A stretch of 64,000 nt of DNA from Amia ocellicauda (lineage: Eukaryota; Chordata; Actinopteri; Amiiformes; Amiidae): the NCBI RefSeq assembly GCF_036373705.1, contig NC_089863.1, positions 28,356,227 to 28,420,226 of the forward strand. The letters run 5' to 3'. A program made the translations under genes and the position numbers. Under the pieces are notes generated by a model. The model was not told where the DNA came from and did not search any database. It was given only the letters and a program-made list of their open reading frames with translations. This document shows positions 35,110-47,126 of this stretch, piece by piece. Every line of letters starts with the position of its first letter. Within the stretch, counting starts at the first letter, position 1.

Positions 35110-35275
35110 ATAGTGGGGCAACATAAAACACAGCACAACACAACACTACATGTCACTACATGGCACAATACGGCACAACACAGCACTACACATCACAACA
35201 TGGCACTACATGGCACAACGTAACACTACATGTCAATACACGGCACAATACTGCACGATGCAGCACGGAAACATT
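35110..35275. repeat. diverged minisatellite of GGCACAACA/CACTACATG units
   Basis: About 160 bp of short units (roughly 10-12 bp) alternating GGCACAACAC and ACTACATG variants. Confidence 0.65.
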
Positions 35276-36279
35276 GTCATCCATGACAGTACTTGTGATA
35301 ACACTCCTTAATTAGTTGTGGGAGTTGCTGTGGATTATTATTCCTCCAAAGACGGCCATTATGTAATCCTCCACAAGGAATTCAACTTCCTTCCATCCCT
35401 GATCCCTATCATCTCCTCCCTCCTTTTTTACAGGGAGAAAAAAATTCTAGAGTCAAATGGTATAGTATTCTTCTCTTTCCCCAACTGAGACTTAATTAGG
35501 GGTCAACCGGTATCATACCTTCTGAAGATACATCGCGAAAACCACTGTGCCCCAATTCCACCCTTCTGGCAGTGGGTTCACAGGCCTTTGCCAACTCCCC
35601 CGAAGTTATGTAACAGAACTGTCCATGATCTGGGACACGTTAAATATGTAGGAGGCTTCATCACACATGGCTCACATTCCTCAGAGTGATTTTCTTAGGA
35701 GTCGCTAGAGTGTATCCGGTTACTGGTAACAGAGCCAATACAAGCACCATACAGGCTTGTATAGGACAAACACCAGAGGGGTTGGCATGGGAGTCACTGC
35801 CAAATGCACAATACAGTCCTGTCCAATACAGCCACAGAGTGTAGCATTCCTCAGCCAATCAAGTTGCTCTATTGGGACTACACGGGCTAAAGAGAGAGCA
35901 TAGAACAGGATGAGCCAAGCCACCTGAATATCCCCTCTGGGCTGTTCATAGACACCCAACCCCAGATCTATTCTTTGTCCTAATTTGGCAGTTTTGTTGT
36001 TGTAAAAACAAGCTTGGTTACAGCTGTGCTGGCTGTCCAACTAGGACAAAGGTCTCTGAGGTTGGGATAAACACATGATCAGACTGGTGATAATGGAGGC
36101 TGGCGAATGTCCAAATAAAAAGCAGCCCGACAGGATTCCCAAAACAGATGCCTCATAATGTGTCCTATTCTGCCCAAATACAGTAAACATGGTTTGGAGT
36201 GTTGGCTAACCAGATCTGCAATTATCATTTTTAATTGACTTCCACTAAAAAGCCAAATTGGCAGCTGAGGGGTTCAGAA
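35276..36279. other. intergenic, no gene seen
   Basis: A minus-strand frame at 35720-36040 is open for 106 codons without a recognisable domain. Confidence 0.4.
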
Positions 36280-36880
36280 TGGTAATCGCTGTTAAATCTG
36301 TGAGGATCGTGTCTCTCCATCTCATTTGTGTTCGATTTTATTTTCTGCATCCAGACCCTTGAAAAGACTCTTGATTATTATCTATTGATCCATTGTTGAT
36401 TCAGTGTTGTCTATGAAGCAATCATTTGTTTGTAATAACCCCTTTGTGGGAACTACTTTCATTATTAGTTTTCATGCAAGAATGCTACAGAAATCTACCA
36501 AAGAAATCGGTTACCCTGTTATGTCACCCTGCTTCCGCCTCAAGGTTACTTGTTTCTTGGATTGTATACAAAACAATTGTCTTCAGGTTACTCTGCCTCT
36601 GCTTAAGACTCACTGTTTCTGGAAGGTATAGGCCTACAGCTATTGTCTTTTGAATACCTGATCAACAACTGTATTCATACAGCTGGTTTGAACTGGATTT
36701 GCTGTAACCTATAGTCTATCAAAGATACAAAGCGGCTTCTTCCACCTCACATCTCTAGTTCTTTTTCTCACTTGATGTGATAGGAGGGCTCCGAGTTAAC
36801 TTGTATTTATTGTTTTGTATAATAAACTTGCTACTTCTTCATCGGTGTATCCTGAGATTTACTGAAACCACTACACATCC
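36280..36880 (+). mobile_element. LTR-like segment related to 28530-28830
   Basis: Ends with AATAAA (36821-36826), then CTTGCTACTTCTTCATCGG, TGTATCCTGA and TTTACTGAAACC, in the same order as at 28765. Inside, two related blocks occur about 65 bp apart near 36530 and 36600 (CTGCTTCCGCCTCAAGGTTA and CTGCCTCTGCTTAAGACTCA). It is probably an old LTR of a retrovirus-like element; no coding region is attached. The 5' boundary is a guess. Confidence 0.45.
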
Positions 36881-38673
36881 CACTCCTGGGACCAGTAGTG
36901 AATCGTTCCTCTCTGGTGTAGACATCCACAATCCCCGCAGGAGCCAGACTACTTACACAAGAGGTATGCACCCTCCTGGCAGAGGGCCAACCCACTCACA
37001 TACCTCTGATGTCATCGCAGTCACTGTGGCTTGTGTCCTCTTAAAGCAGGTGAACTTCTCCTTCAAAACAGCTTATGTAAGGTGTGGGGACGCCCACAGC
37101 ACACGTCTCCCCTGATAGCAAAGTCAAATTCATTAGAGGGTGTGAGCGCAAATGGGAACCTAAGTCCCGGCTGTGTATGGTAACCAATTATTTTTGTTGG
37201 TGGTGCGGCTATGTGCCAACCCATAACAAGGAGGCCTGCCGTGTTGGAGTAGCACAGTTGTTATTGTCACAGCTGTGTTCTGTTATTGTCACAGTTTTCT
37301 TGTTTTCATATCAACAATGGACTGCTGTTTTGTGGTGCAACAGGATGGGGTAGTGAGGGGTGAGGACTACAGGGTTGCCCAGGGAGATTGACCCTCTGGT
37401 CCACCACCACTTTGGGAAAACTCCAGACTGTCATCCATCGTGTTTTAATTTATTGTTAGAATCCCATTTCTACGGGGGGGAGCAGAATAGATTTAATTTG
37501 CCAGAAGGTCAAAGCTTTACTTTGGTCTAGGCCTCAGTCAACAATACTCAGTAGTGTATCGAGCAAACAATCTGGAAGTCATTCAAATCCAAATGCCTAC
37601 GTGATCAAAAGAGTGTCTTCAGAGCGCGTGAGAGCTATCAAACCGGGGCAAGCAACCATAAAACTCAGGATATTCACAAACAACAGTAACTAAACTGAAA
37701 TAAATGTAAAAATGCAAACTCTTCTAAATAAAAGATGATTTCTCGGAAAGCCTGTGAAATAAAATGCAATAAAAAACTAACCCAGCTATCTCTTGCGTAA
37801 TCTGCACTTCAACCACTTCAGGGTCAGGCTTGTTTGCAAACAATTAACAACAATAACAGTGAAACCCAGCTAATTACAATCACAAGGACTGTTATGCAAT
37901 GAGATATAGTACAGACCCCCCCCAGGTAACCTTGGGTCTGTCCTGCCTGAGTGTTATTGGAAACTGGTTGGACAGATGGCGAATTGGAACTCTTACCGGT
38001 CTGTAAAGATTTATTATCACATTGATAATGTTTATCAACAAGAGGAAACATCATCACATGGTGGAGATAATAAACATTAAGACTTTGTTACACCCCCCCA
38101 ACAAAAAGATATATATAATTTTTCACAAATAACGTATTTCAATCTCAACCCGTTTTTGCACAGCATTCTCTGTTTGTTTTACTCTGCTTCTTAAACAAAC
38201 ACGTCTTATATCCCGAAGCAATTGATTCACAAGTCCTTTGAGCTGAAGCGTAGTCAACAATGCACCAGCCACAACCCGATTCACTTTCATTTTTACACAG
38301 TTAGTCTTGTAACACACCCAGATTAGACACTCTGTTGACACAGAGAGACAATTAAGCTGTCAGGTTTAGATTACGTTGACTTTGCATAGAAATACCCAGT
38401 AGGCCGAATCGATAGATTAGCAAGAACCGTAGTTAATATTTCACTCCATGTCCAATATACACTATCTTGAAGATAATGTGACGAATTGAGTCTCCCGAAC
38501 AGAAATTCAAAGAAACCGTCAATCACAGAGTCATGGTGTGAATATTGGTAGAAAGGTGTCAGGTTAAGGTAAAGCTGATGTCCGAATAACTTAATAATAA
38601 TCTCTACATCAGAGAAACGTAACTAGATATCGCTCCATAATAAGAGTTTGCTGCGGCCTCCATTTATCTTGTA
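36881..38673. other. intergenic, no gene recognised
   Basis: Follows the LTR-like segment directly. A plus-strand frame at 37084-37353 contains CWWCGYVPTHNKEAC, which loosely resembles a CCHC zinc knuckle but with five instead of four residues before the His. The remainder is AT-rich and featureless. Confidence 0.35.
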
Positions 38674-38901
38674 CAGTGAGGGTAAAAAGTATTTAATCCC
38701 CTGCTGATTTTGTACGTTTGCCCACTGACAAAGAAATGATCAGTCTATAATTTTAATGGTAGGTGTATTTTAACAGTAAGAGACAGAATAACAACAAAAA
38801 AATCCAGAAATACGCATTTCAAAAAAGTTCTAAATTGATTTGCATGTTAATGAGGGAAATAAGTATTTGATCCCCTATCAATCAGCAAGATTTCTGGCTC
38901 C

Positions 38902-38998
38902 CAGGTGTCTTTTATACAGGTAACGAGCTGAGATTAGGAGCACTCTCTTAAAGGGAGTGCTCCTAATCTCAGCTCGTTACCTGTATAAAAGACACCTG
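38902..38998. repeat. 97-bp near-perfect hairpin in Tc1-B with mirrored TATA boxes
   Basis: Two 44-base arms, CAGGTGTCTTTTATACAGG... and its exact complement, are separated by about 9 bases. The right arm carries TATAAAAG (38984-38991), 50 bp upstream of the transposase ATG. The left arm carries the same box pointing outward (38909-38916). Confidence 0.92.
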
Positions 38999-39040
38999 TC
39001 CACAGAAGCAATCAATCAATCAGATTCCAAACTCTCCACC

Positions 39041-40050
39041 ATGGCCAAGACCAAAGAGCTGTCCAAGGATGTCAGGGACAAGATTGTAGACCTACACAAG
39101 GCTGGAATGGGCTACAAGACCATCGCCAAGCAGCTTGATGAGAAGGTGACAACAGTTGTTGCGATTATTCGCAAATGGAAGAAACACAAAATAACTGTCA
39201 GTCTCCCTCAGTCTGGGGCTCCATGCAAGATCTCACCTCGTGGAGTTTCAATGATCATGAGAACGGTGAGGAATCAGCCCAGAACTACACGGGAGGATCT
39301 TGTTAATGATCTCAAGGCAGCTGGGACCATAGTCACCAAGAAAACAATTGGTAACACACTACACCGTGAAGGACTGAAATCCTGCAGCGCCCGCAAGGTC
39401 CCCCTGCTCAAGAAAGCAAATGTACAGGCCCGTCTGAAGTTTGCCAACATCTGAATGATTCAGAGGAGAACTGGGTGAAAGTGTTGTGGTCAGATGAGAC
39501 CAAAATCAAGCTCTTTGGCATCAACTCAACTCGTCGTGTTTGGAGGAGGAGGAATGACCCCAAGAACACCATCCCCGCCGTCAAACATGGAGGTGGAAAC
39601 ATTATGCTTTGGGGGTGTTTTTCTGCTAAGGGGACAGGACAACTGCACCTAATCAAAGGGACGATGGACGGGGCCATGTACCGTCAAATCTTGGGTGAGA
39701 ACCTCCTTCCCTCAGCCAGGGCATTGAAAATGGGTCGTGGATGGGTATTCCAGCATGACAATGACCCAAAACACACAGCCAAGGCAACAAAGGAGTGGCT
39801 CAAGAAGAAGCACATTAAGGTCCTGGAGTGGCCTAGCCAGTCTCCAGACCTTAATCCCATAAAAAATCTGTGGAGGGAGCTGAAGGTTCGAGTTGCCAAA
39901 CGTCAGCCTCGAAACCTTAATGACTTGGAGAGGATCTGCAAAGAGGAGTGGGACAAAATCCCTCCTGAGATGTGTGCAAACCTGGTGGCCAACTACAAAA
40001 AACATCTGACCTCTGTGATTGCCAACAAGGGTTTTGCCACCAAGTACTAA
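39041..40050 (+). pseudogene. Tc1-B transposase (DD34E type), frameshifted, catalytic E to K
   Basis: The natural start is the ATG at 39041 ([15 protein letters not shown]), not the upstream ATG in the hairpin. Residues 1-137 hold the DNA-binding region ([15 protein letters not shown] and the second helix-turn-helix). The frame then stops at 39452-39454 because bases are missing between FAN and HLNDSEENW. The second frame runs from about 39446 to the normal C-terminus at 40050 with D residues in WSDETKI and QHDNDPKH. The expected catalytic glutamate is lysine (codon 39862-39864, [10 protein letters not shown]). It is therefore dead twice over. The same frameshift is present in copy 2. Confidence 0.92.
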
Positions 40051-40257
40051 GTCGAAGGGGTCAAATACTTATTTCCCTCATTAACATGCAAATCAATGTA
40101 TAACTTTTTTGAAATGCGTTTTTCTGGACTTTTTTGTTGTTATTCTGTCTCTCACTGTTAAAATACACCTACCATTAAAATTATAGACTGATCATTTCTT
40201 TGTCAGTGGGCAAACGTACAAAATCAGCAGGGGATTAAATACTTTTTTCCCTCACTG

Positions 40258-41502
40258 TATCTAAACGATTTCTTTCACTGTTACTATACAACAAACACTT
40301 AGTTATCAGCCTGAAAGAGGTAACTGTTTCTGCTTCATTTTCAACAATAATCATATCAGTTCTATTTCATTATTTCATTTATTTGTTAATAACATTTGCA
40401 TAGTTTTGGGGTCATTTCAGATGTCTGTTGACAGAATTTTCCACCAGAAAACATAAAAACAAAGTCTAAGGAGGTTTTCAGGCACATATTCGGGTCACAC
40501 TTTACCTACAATGGGCTCCAGTTCTTAATGAGTTAGCATATGAATCCCACAGGAAAACACTTCCCCTAAATCACATGACTGTCCCTCTCCCTAACCTAAA
40601 ATATGTTTTTCTTAATGCTTACTGGGACATTTTTGTTTAGTGGTGGTGTTTTGTGGGAATCAAATGTAGCCAAATATACTACACAAATATTCCCATTCAA
40701 TAAAACATAAGATATAAGATAGATAGATGTATATGTATTTGTGTGTGTGAGGATGTAAATTGTCCACAGTAGGAAAAAACAACAACAACATATTTCTTGG
40801 AAAATTGGGCCTTCTTATCGGTCTCCCAGAACTGCAGAGTTGCATTAAAACAGAGATGGAAAAGAAGGGGGGAGGGGAGGCTGGAGTTTTCACTCTTGCC
40901 CTCTTGGTGGACGTGCTGGACTCCAGGCACCGGGCTAGGAGAGAGATAAGGATATGAGCCTTATCACAGCCCCTCTACATCCGCCCTCCCCCACCTCAAA
41001 CTGCGCTCCGCTGGCACACGGACAGACCGTAGCCAAAAGTTTATTCTGATTAATCTTTACCGACTCTTTGATTCAAGGTGTATTTATCACATAAGTCTCT
41101 CATTTTAGGGCTCCTGGCGATTTTGATTTCTTTGTATATTCTGTCCATACTGCAATTATTAACATCCGCTGCGTCACGGTCCACCCAAATCAGACACGTA
41201 CGTTTACCGCCTGCTCCTGATTCTGCAGAAATGTGGGCTGGCTTTCCTGTGGACACCCATCGGTCTGCTGGCGAGGACCCCTTCCCTGCAGCTTAGTCTG
41301 AGTCATGGCTGGAGACAACAGGAAAAGGGGGCGGAGTGGTCTTATGGCTTGGGGTCACCTGGAGACCTGACCAGGGTTTAAGATTGCATTTCAATGGAGA
41401 GACAATACTTACAATAAAATACCTATTTATACAGTCAGGCCACGGCTTTTTCATTGACTGCCCCTGCAGTGGATAAAACAAGCGATCTGCGGGGGGCTGT
41501 CG
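40258..41502. other. intergenic, no gene seen
   Basis: AT-rich at first, more balanced after 40900. No recognisable coding sequence or named repeat. Confidence 0.4.
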
Positions 41503-41680
41503 ATAAGAACGTAAGAAAGTTTACAAACAAGAAGAGGCCATTCGCCCCATCGTGCTCGTTTGATGTCCATTAATAACTTATCCAGTCTGATTTTAAATGT
41601 TCCCAAGTTGTCTCTTCAACCACATCGCTGGGGAGTTTGTTCCAGATTATGACAACTCTTTGTGTGAAGACTAATGAATT
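41503..41680 (-). mobile_element. CR1/L2-type LINE 3' terminal fragment
   Basis: The complement matches the last ~170 bp of the LINE at 20575-21215 (CCCCAGCGATGTGGTTGAAG region through the end rich in TTACGTTCTTAT). It begins with the LINE's 3' terminus and is truncated at the other side. Confidence 0.8.
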
Positions 41681-42655
41681 GCTCGGCCGGTGCTCTATCC
41701 AAGCTCAGGACCCACGGGCTTTGTGTTCAGCACCTCATATCACTCTACCTGTCAAGCCTCAATCTTTCTGCACACTGCTGGGCTGCTTCCTCCCGGCCTA
41801 TCGCTTCACACACTCCAGAAGCCTATAATACAAAGTGTCCCTTTCAAGCCCGGACTTCTATAAACTCCCCTGCTGGGTTTATATACCCCTCAGCCGTCAC
41901 ACACACAATACCCAGGCCTCTCCCTATTGTTTCACTCGATCTTCAGAGCTGTTGAGGAACGGTAGAGCAGAGGGGGTTGGAACGCTTCCCAGGAAGACCT
42001 TGCCAGGAGCCGAGGCTGAGTATCCTGTTCCCATAGCAAATAAACACATTTGTCGTGAACAGCAGGGATGGGGGATACGGATATTGTTGATCGACTTCAA
42101 TAAGCCCCGCTTACTTGCCTATTGAAAACACGTGGGATAGATTTAAATTTCAGTTTGCAATCCATATATATTTATGCCCGAAATTAACTGCACCATATAT
42201 GGTGAACATGTAAATACACACATTAGACCAAAATATTTTAAATACATCCCATGCTTTTTAAATACACAAAAAAAAAAGTCCAGTCTCTGGATTATACATC
42301 TACTATACATTACAAATGTTATACAAAGTGTTTCTAGGTTCAAGGTTCTTTCCCCACTTTCCAATGCTTGAGAAAAAACAACCGTCTGGTTCTACCACTA
42401 ACAAAGCAAGAGGGAACAATTAAGTTGTGAAGTGGGCAGTTACGGCGAGAGGTTTCCTATGCCACAAATTCATATCAAGGGCTACTAGGCCTTGAATCAC
42501 AGACATCCTCCCCCAAAAGGATAAATTTTTAATGAATTTAGTGTCATTTGTCCAGTTACTTGGGCAGAACCCGGGCACTAGGGTCTGATCTTTCAACAGT
42601 CAGCAAAATGGCATAAAATAAGGAACAATTGAAAGTCGTAAAAGATTACCCAACA
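41681..42655. other. spacer downstream of TXNIP, no gene seen
   Basis: No coding region or named repeat recognised between the LINE fragment and the inferred TXNIP transcript end. Confidence 0.4.
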
Positions 42656-42659
42656 CCAC

Positions 42660-44109
42660 ATATCAAATTATAAAGGCTTTATTGATTTTCTTTGTGTAAA
42701 AAAAAACAAAAAAAAAAAAAAAAAACGAACCCATAGGATTCCATATACAAATACAAACAATACTTTTTGCAATTCGAAGATATAAAAAAAAATATATATG
42801 TACACTTTTACAAAAGTCAAACAATAGAACATTGTAGCTTGAAGAAATAGTAAATTGTTCTTGTTGAAGAACCCCACAAATGAAATGCTGTTCAGGAGTA
42901 GCCCTTGAAAGTTCTATTAATCACAAAATAAAAATAAGGTGCAATTCCTGATGTTAGAACCAATGTCAGGGGTTTGAGCCCAAGAACAGGGCTGCATTTG
43001 GCACTGGTAGTGTCAGAAAAGTTGACGTGACTAAACTCACGATCCAAAAGTCGAGCAGATTTAAAAAAATAATTCGGTAGCAATTAACTAGGTTTGATCT
43101 GAATGCAGTTGGAGTTCTTGTGCTCAAAATCGGGGACAACCTCTAACAAGCGGAAAGACTCAACCCATGGTTGTATGAAGATCACAGGTAATCCGGAAGA
43201 CAATTTAAAAAAAACTTTCCTGTAGGCAGTTATAGAGCAAGTTTGCATCCATAGAAAGTGCAATATCACAGTTGAAAAACACTGATGTACAGCAAGTTTC
43301 AATACAATCAAGTCTGCATGTTACAATCCTCAGAAGAAATGCATAGCAAAGACCAGACAGACATGCAGAAGATCTCAAATACAAATCACGGATAATAGTA
43401 GTCATTTTTCTTTACTCTTCTGCAAGAACAGGGTGTTGCACACTCCTTCTTTGAGGAGAGAAATATAAAAGTGGTTCCTTTACTGAAAGTCCCACCCCAC
43501 TGACATCAGGTATTTGGGAATGACTAAGACTGCAAACCGGACGGATCCAGAAAGTAGTGTGTGTGGGGTGGCAGGGTGACCCAAATTAAGCCGAAAGCTT
43601 TTGGGGGCTTGCAAAGGCCGCAAGCCTGTAGGAGTGTTCTAGTCAACTGCCCCTATTAAGATGGCTATGTTGCGAGTTATCCAACTTACAAAGTCTTTAA
43701 AACACAAGGTCGGACAGAACAGGCCGACACCAGGACAGTACCCCAGTGGGTGTGGTGCGCGACGACTCTTTGGAGGGCTGGAACTTTGAAGAGCACCAAG
43801 AAAAAACGCATAGGCCTATATAAATCTATAGGACGTTCAGCTCAAGTCTGCATGGAGAGACAAAGACTGACAAGTGTAGGCACTAAGCTTGCAGGGGCTG
43901 GTTTTCACCCTCTTTCCCGGCCTGGAACGCCACCTTTCTCATCTGATCCATCGATCCAGGCCGGCCTCGCAGAGAAGCCCTCGTCCTCAGTCGAGATTTC
44001 CAAACCATCTCTTCCTCCTCGTTGGCGGTCCCCCTTTTTTTACCATTCAAATGCGGAAGAAAAATAAAACGCTAGGCGAGAGTCACTGAGGAATCTGCGG
44101 CATGTCTCT
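42660..44109 (-). other. txnip: TXNIP 3' UTR (inferred)
   Basis: Extends from the stop codon to just past the AATAAA on the minus strand at 42678-42683. The length, about 1.45 kb, is close to that of mammalian TXNIP. It has A-rich runs (42700-42726) and no competing coding frame. The 3' boundary is inferred from the signal alone. Confidence 0.65.
42678..42683 (-). terminator. polyadenylation signal AATAAA for TXNIP
   Basis: Canonical hexamer on the minus strand (plus strand TTTATT). It is the first convincing one downstream of the stop codon with no gene between. Confidence 0.65.
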
Positions 44110-46903
44110 CTAGCACGGGGGGCTGACGGCCATCATGTTGCCGTTAAACTGCTGGTTCACCTGAGAGGAAGAGGAGAGAGGGGTGGGGGTTAGTTTAAAG
44201 ACCAAGCAGACAGCTTTCCAAAGAACAAGTGTTGAAGATATAATTTTATGCTTTTAAAAGAGCCTGGGAACAGGCCCTTACCTCGGAGTACGCAGGAGGA
44301 GGCGGGAACTCGAACTGGGGGACGTTCATGAAGAGGGGGCTGTCGCCGCCGTCATAGTCGTCCAGCAGCGGGGTGAGGGGTGTGTCCAGGCGGCAGTCAC
44401 GGGCGATGTCGCAGTAGCTGGGGGGCGCTGAGGGCATGCGCAGGGACACCCAGCTGTTGGAGCTCGTGCTGCCGTCCTGGCTGGTCATGCTGTTGGTGCG
44501 GCTGCTAAGGCCATTGTAGGGGACAGTGCCGATCACGAGGGGCAGCTCCATCACCAGTTTGTCGCTGCCGGGGATGTGGACGTAGATCTGCGGGAGAGAG
44601 GAGGAGCAGGAGATTAGAAAACGCTCTTCACGACCGAAGCAGGAACGGTTCTCGGGCTGCGGGCATCCAGGACACGAAGCGGAGGCGGGGACTCACCATG
44701 AGGGCGTACTCCACACGGATGATGTTGCAGCCCAGGATGGAGGGCTTGATCTTGGGCACCCGGATGCTCTTGCCCTGCCAGGCGTCGCACATGCCCGAGA
44801 TGATGTGGTTGCCACGGACGGACGACAGCTTCTGCTGGAAGACTTTGGTGCGCCCGTTGGCCTGGTAGGTGTGCTTGGCCACGATGGCTGCCTTGGGTAC
44901 CACGATGCGGGAACAGGTGTTCTCGAACTTGGCGTCGATGCAGATATCCTCGCCTTGGGGAGGGAGAGGAGCAACAGGTTAGGAGACGCCCGACTTTGTG
45001 GCTGCACTCATCTACTGGGAACAGGCAATGATTGTGTTGTGCGCAACTCCTGTACGCCTTGGAAATGCATGTGGTGCACAAGTCCTGAAGCTCACCTTCA
45101 CAGAAGCCCTTGCGGTCAATCTTGGCGTTCAGGGACACTTGCCCGTCAGGAATGAACATGCAGGTCACTTTCTTCTCTTTGGTCCCAGCAGCTGGAGACT
45201 GAAGAGGAAGGAAAAAAAGGTCAATTTCAAGTTCAGACAGTTTGCCTCCTTAAGTACTTTACTCCCATAACTCCAGTTACTGTTTAACTGCATTAACACA
45301 GAGACCGTTGCAAACACTACTTAACAGTCAAAGTTTATGAGGGGTGTCGGAAGAAAATCACAGGCATCCCAGTTACTGCCCTGGAGAACGGTGGCCAGTG
45401 AAACTTTCAGGCACAGTAGGATATGTTCAAACACCCACACAAGACGCAGGAAGCCAACTGTAAAATCCTCCAGGGAGATTATAATCCATGACAGGGGGCT
45501 CAAGCACAGCAGGAGGCCTGAGGAGTAGGTTTACTTGATTGGTACATCAAGGCGTGGTTTGTAATAAAAAGGCTTTTAAAACAAGAGGGGAAAAGGGGTC
45601 TTACCATGAGGTCAGGGGTGTTGACATCCAAGGGCTCAACCACATCGAAGTTCTTCTTCACTTCCAGGGCCGGCTGGGAGGGTCTCTCCAGCAGGGCCTT
45701 AACGTAGTACTCCACGCTGCCAAACTTGCCCTTGTAGGACGTTACCATCTGCCTGCGAGGACAAGAGCAGGGACACTCGGTTAGCACCACACATTAAAAA
45801 CCAAAACATTAAAACAGGTCCATCTGTTCAGAAGGGCTTCGGCTCAGATATGTGGGAAACACTTACCCTGGCTGAGGCAGCTCGAACCCAAACATGTACT
45901 CGTACTTGTTGCCTGGTCTGAGCGTCACCGAGCCATCCTTATCTGTGATCAAGGAAAGAGAAGGTAGATGTTGAACTATTGTGTAGTTTGCTTAAAAACA
46001 TTTAAAACCCTTATTAATGCACACACACTAATAATTTGGCCTATAATAATCTGTCTCACTGAAGACCTCCTGCATGCGTCTCCCAACTAGGCCAGAGGCT
46101 GAATGTCCGCCTGCCAAGTACAGTAACCCCGCTCCATTTGTCTCCGTGCCATCACCCCTGGCATCCGTGCCCAGGGAATCCCCTGCTAGCACACCCTGAC
46201 CTGGCACAGCAGGCTGTAATTCACCCCTGCGCTGCTGCTCCACAGCGCCCCCTCCGGCGCCCAGGCCTCGGCCGCTGCCACTGCGCTTCAGTGAAATAAG
46301 GGCTGCCCTGGACCCAGTGACAGGGGGCTCGCTGAAACAACCGACATCCACTAATCGGAGTTTCTATCACTTTCGCATATATATATATATATATATATAT
46401 ACACATTTTTTGCATTACAATAACCTCGTTTCAATACAGAACAAACTTCCCAGAACTCAAAACGTACTTTACTTTGGAGGCCAGCGCTTGTGCCAGTCTA
46501 CGCATCAGCTGCTCGAAACCTAAAAATCAATTAACCACTTAACACTCTCCTATCCCAATTAGCATGGGCTTCATCCACAAAGACAGCAGCAACAATTAAA
46601 ACCTCAATAATGAGCAATTAGAGCAATGACGGGACCCCTGCTCTTACCGGTGGGCTGCTCGTCCAGCCGCAGCGTGTCCTCGTAGCGCAGGTAGTCCATC
46701 TCCTCATGGCAGCGCTGCTTGCCCTTCGGGTACTCCACCCGGGCGCAGCCGATGCCCAGGAAGCGCAGTGCGGACACCCGGGTCACTTCGGCCACCTCCA
46801 CCACCACCCTGCCGGCCACTTTGTCTCCGCTGGAGTAGTACGCCTTGCTAGGGTCGCTGAAGACCACCTCGAAGGTCTTCAGTTTCTTGGTCATCACCAC
46901 CAT
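44110..46903 (-). CDS. txnip: thioredoxin-interacting protein (alpha-arrestin), seven coding exons
   Basis: Alpha-arrestin that binds and inhibits thioredoxin and promotes internalisation of glucose transporters. Exons in transcript order: 46903-46648, 45942-45867, 45752-45605, 45198-45096, 44953-44697, 44587-44282 and 44160-44110. All borders are GT-AG with matching phases; 1197 nt, 398 residues (human 391). Residues 1-160 form the N-terminal arrestin fold (TFEVVFSDPSKAYYSSGDKV, RYEDTLRL, NKYEYMFGFELP). Residues 165-300 form the C-terminal fold (MFIPDGQVSLNAKIDRKGFC, NTCSRIVVPKAAIVAKHTY). Cys250 (ISGMCDAW) aligns with the human Cys247 that forms the disulfide with thioredoxin. Two PPxY motifs for NEDD4-type ubiquitin ligases are present, PPSY 335-338 and PPAY 377-380. 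The start MVVMTKK fits the family. TXNIP, rather than another ARRDC protein, is supported by the Cys and by the POLR3GL/HJV neighbours. Confidence 0.97.
46377..46401. repeat. (AT)n microsatellite in TXNIP intron 1
   Basis: A pure AT run in the first intron. Confidence 0.9.
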
Positions 46904-47118
46904 GACTGCAGGCTTTGTTGGAGTGTAAATCCGGATTCAGTGGAAACTAATTCAAAGCGGTGTGTGCGAGTTTGAACGGGGATGGCTTTCTTTTTTTGCA
47001 GTTGTGATCTAAAAACCCTACGATCTCTATCGCACTGGTTTGTGAAGTCTGCTGTAGTCTGTGCCTCCGTGCTCCACCATCTGCCTGTAACTCTAGAGGG
47101 TGTAAACAGGAAGGCTGG

Positions 47119-47126
47119 CTTTTATA
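47119..47126 (-). promoter_or_regulatory. txnip: TXNIP TATA box
   Basis: TATAAAAG on the minus strand, about 215 bp upstream of the ATG. It predicts transcription start near 47090. A FOXO-like TGTTTACA lies just after that at 47101-47108 on the same strand. Confidence 0.8.

Larger units (their letters stand above)
38674..40257 (+). mobile_element. Tc1-B full-length transposon, copy 1
   Basis: A 1584-bp element flanked by TA, with terminal inverted repeats about 200 bp long. Each repeat holds two direct copies of GAGGGAAAAAAGTATTTGAT (outer 38678-38702, inner 38852-38876), the IR/DR arrangement known from Sleeping Beauty-like transposons. The transposase gene inside is broken. Copy 2 at 51958 is 1575 bp, shorter by one 9-bp deletion. 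Confidence 0.95.

Noticed and set aside
38957..39040. Upstream ATG extending the Tc1-B transposase by 28 residues
   Set aside because: It lies inside the hairpin arm and upstream of the TATA box; the family start is at MAKTKEL.
44805..45155. Plus-strand 116-codon frame opposite TXNIP
   Set aside because: Antisense of exons 4-5 and the intron between; no similarity to known protein.
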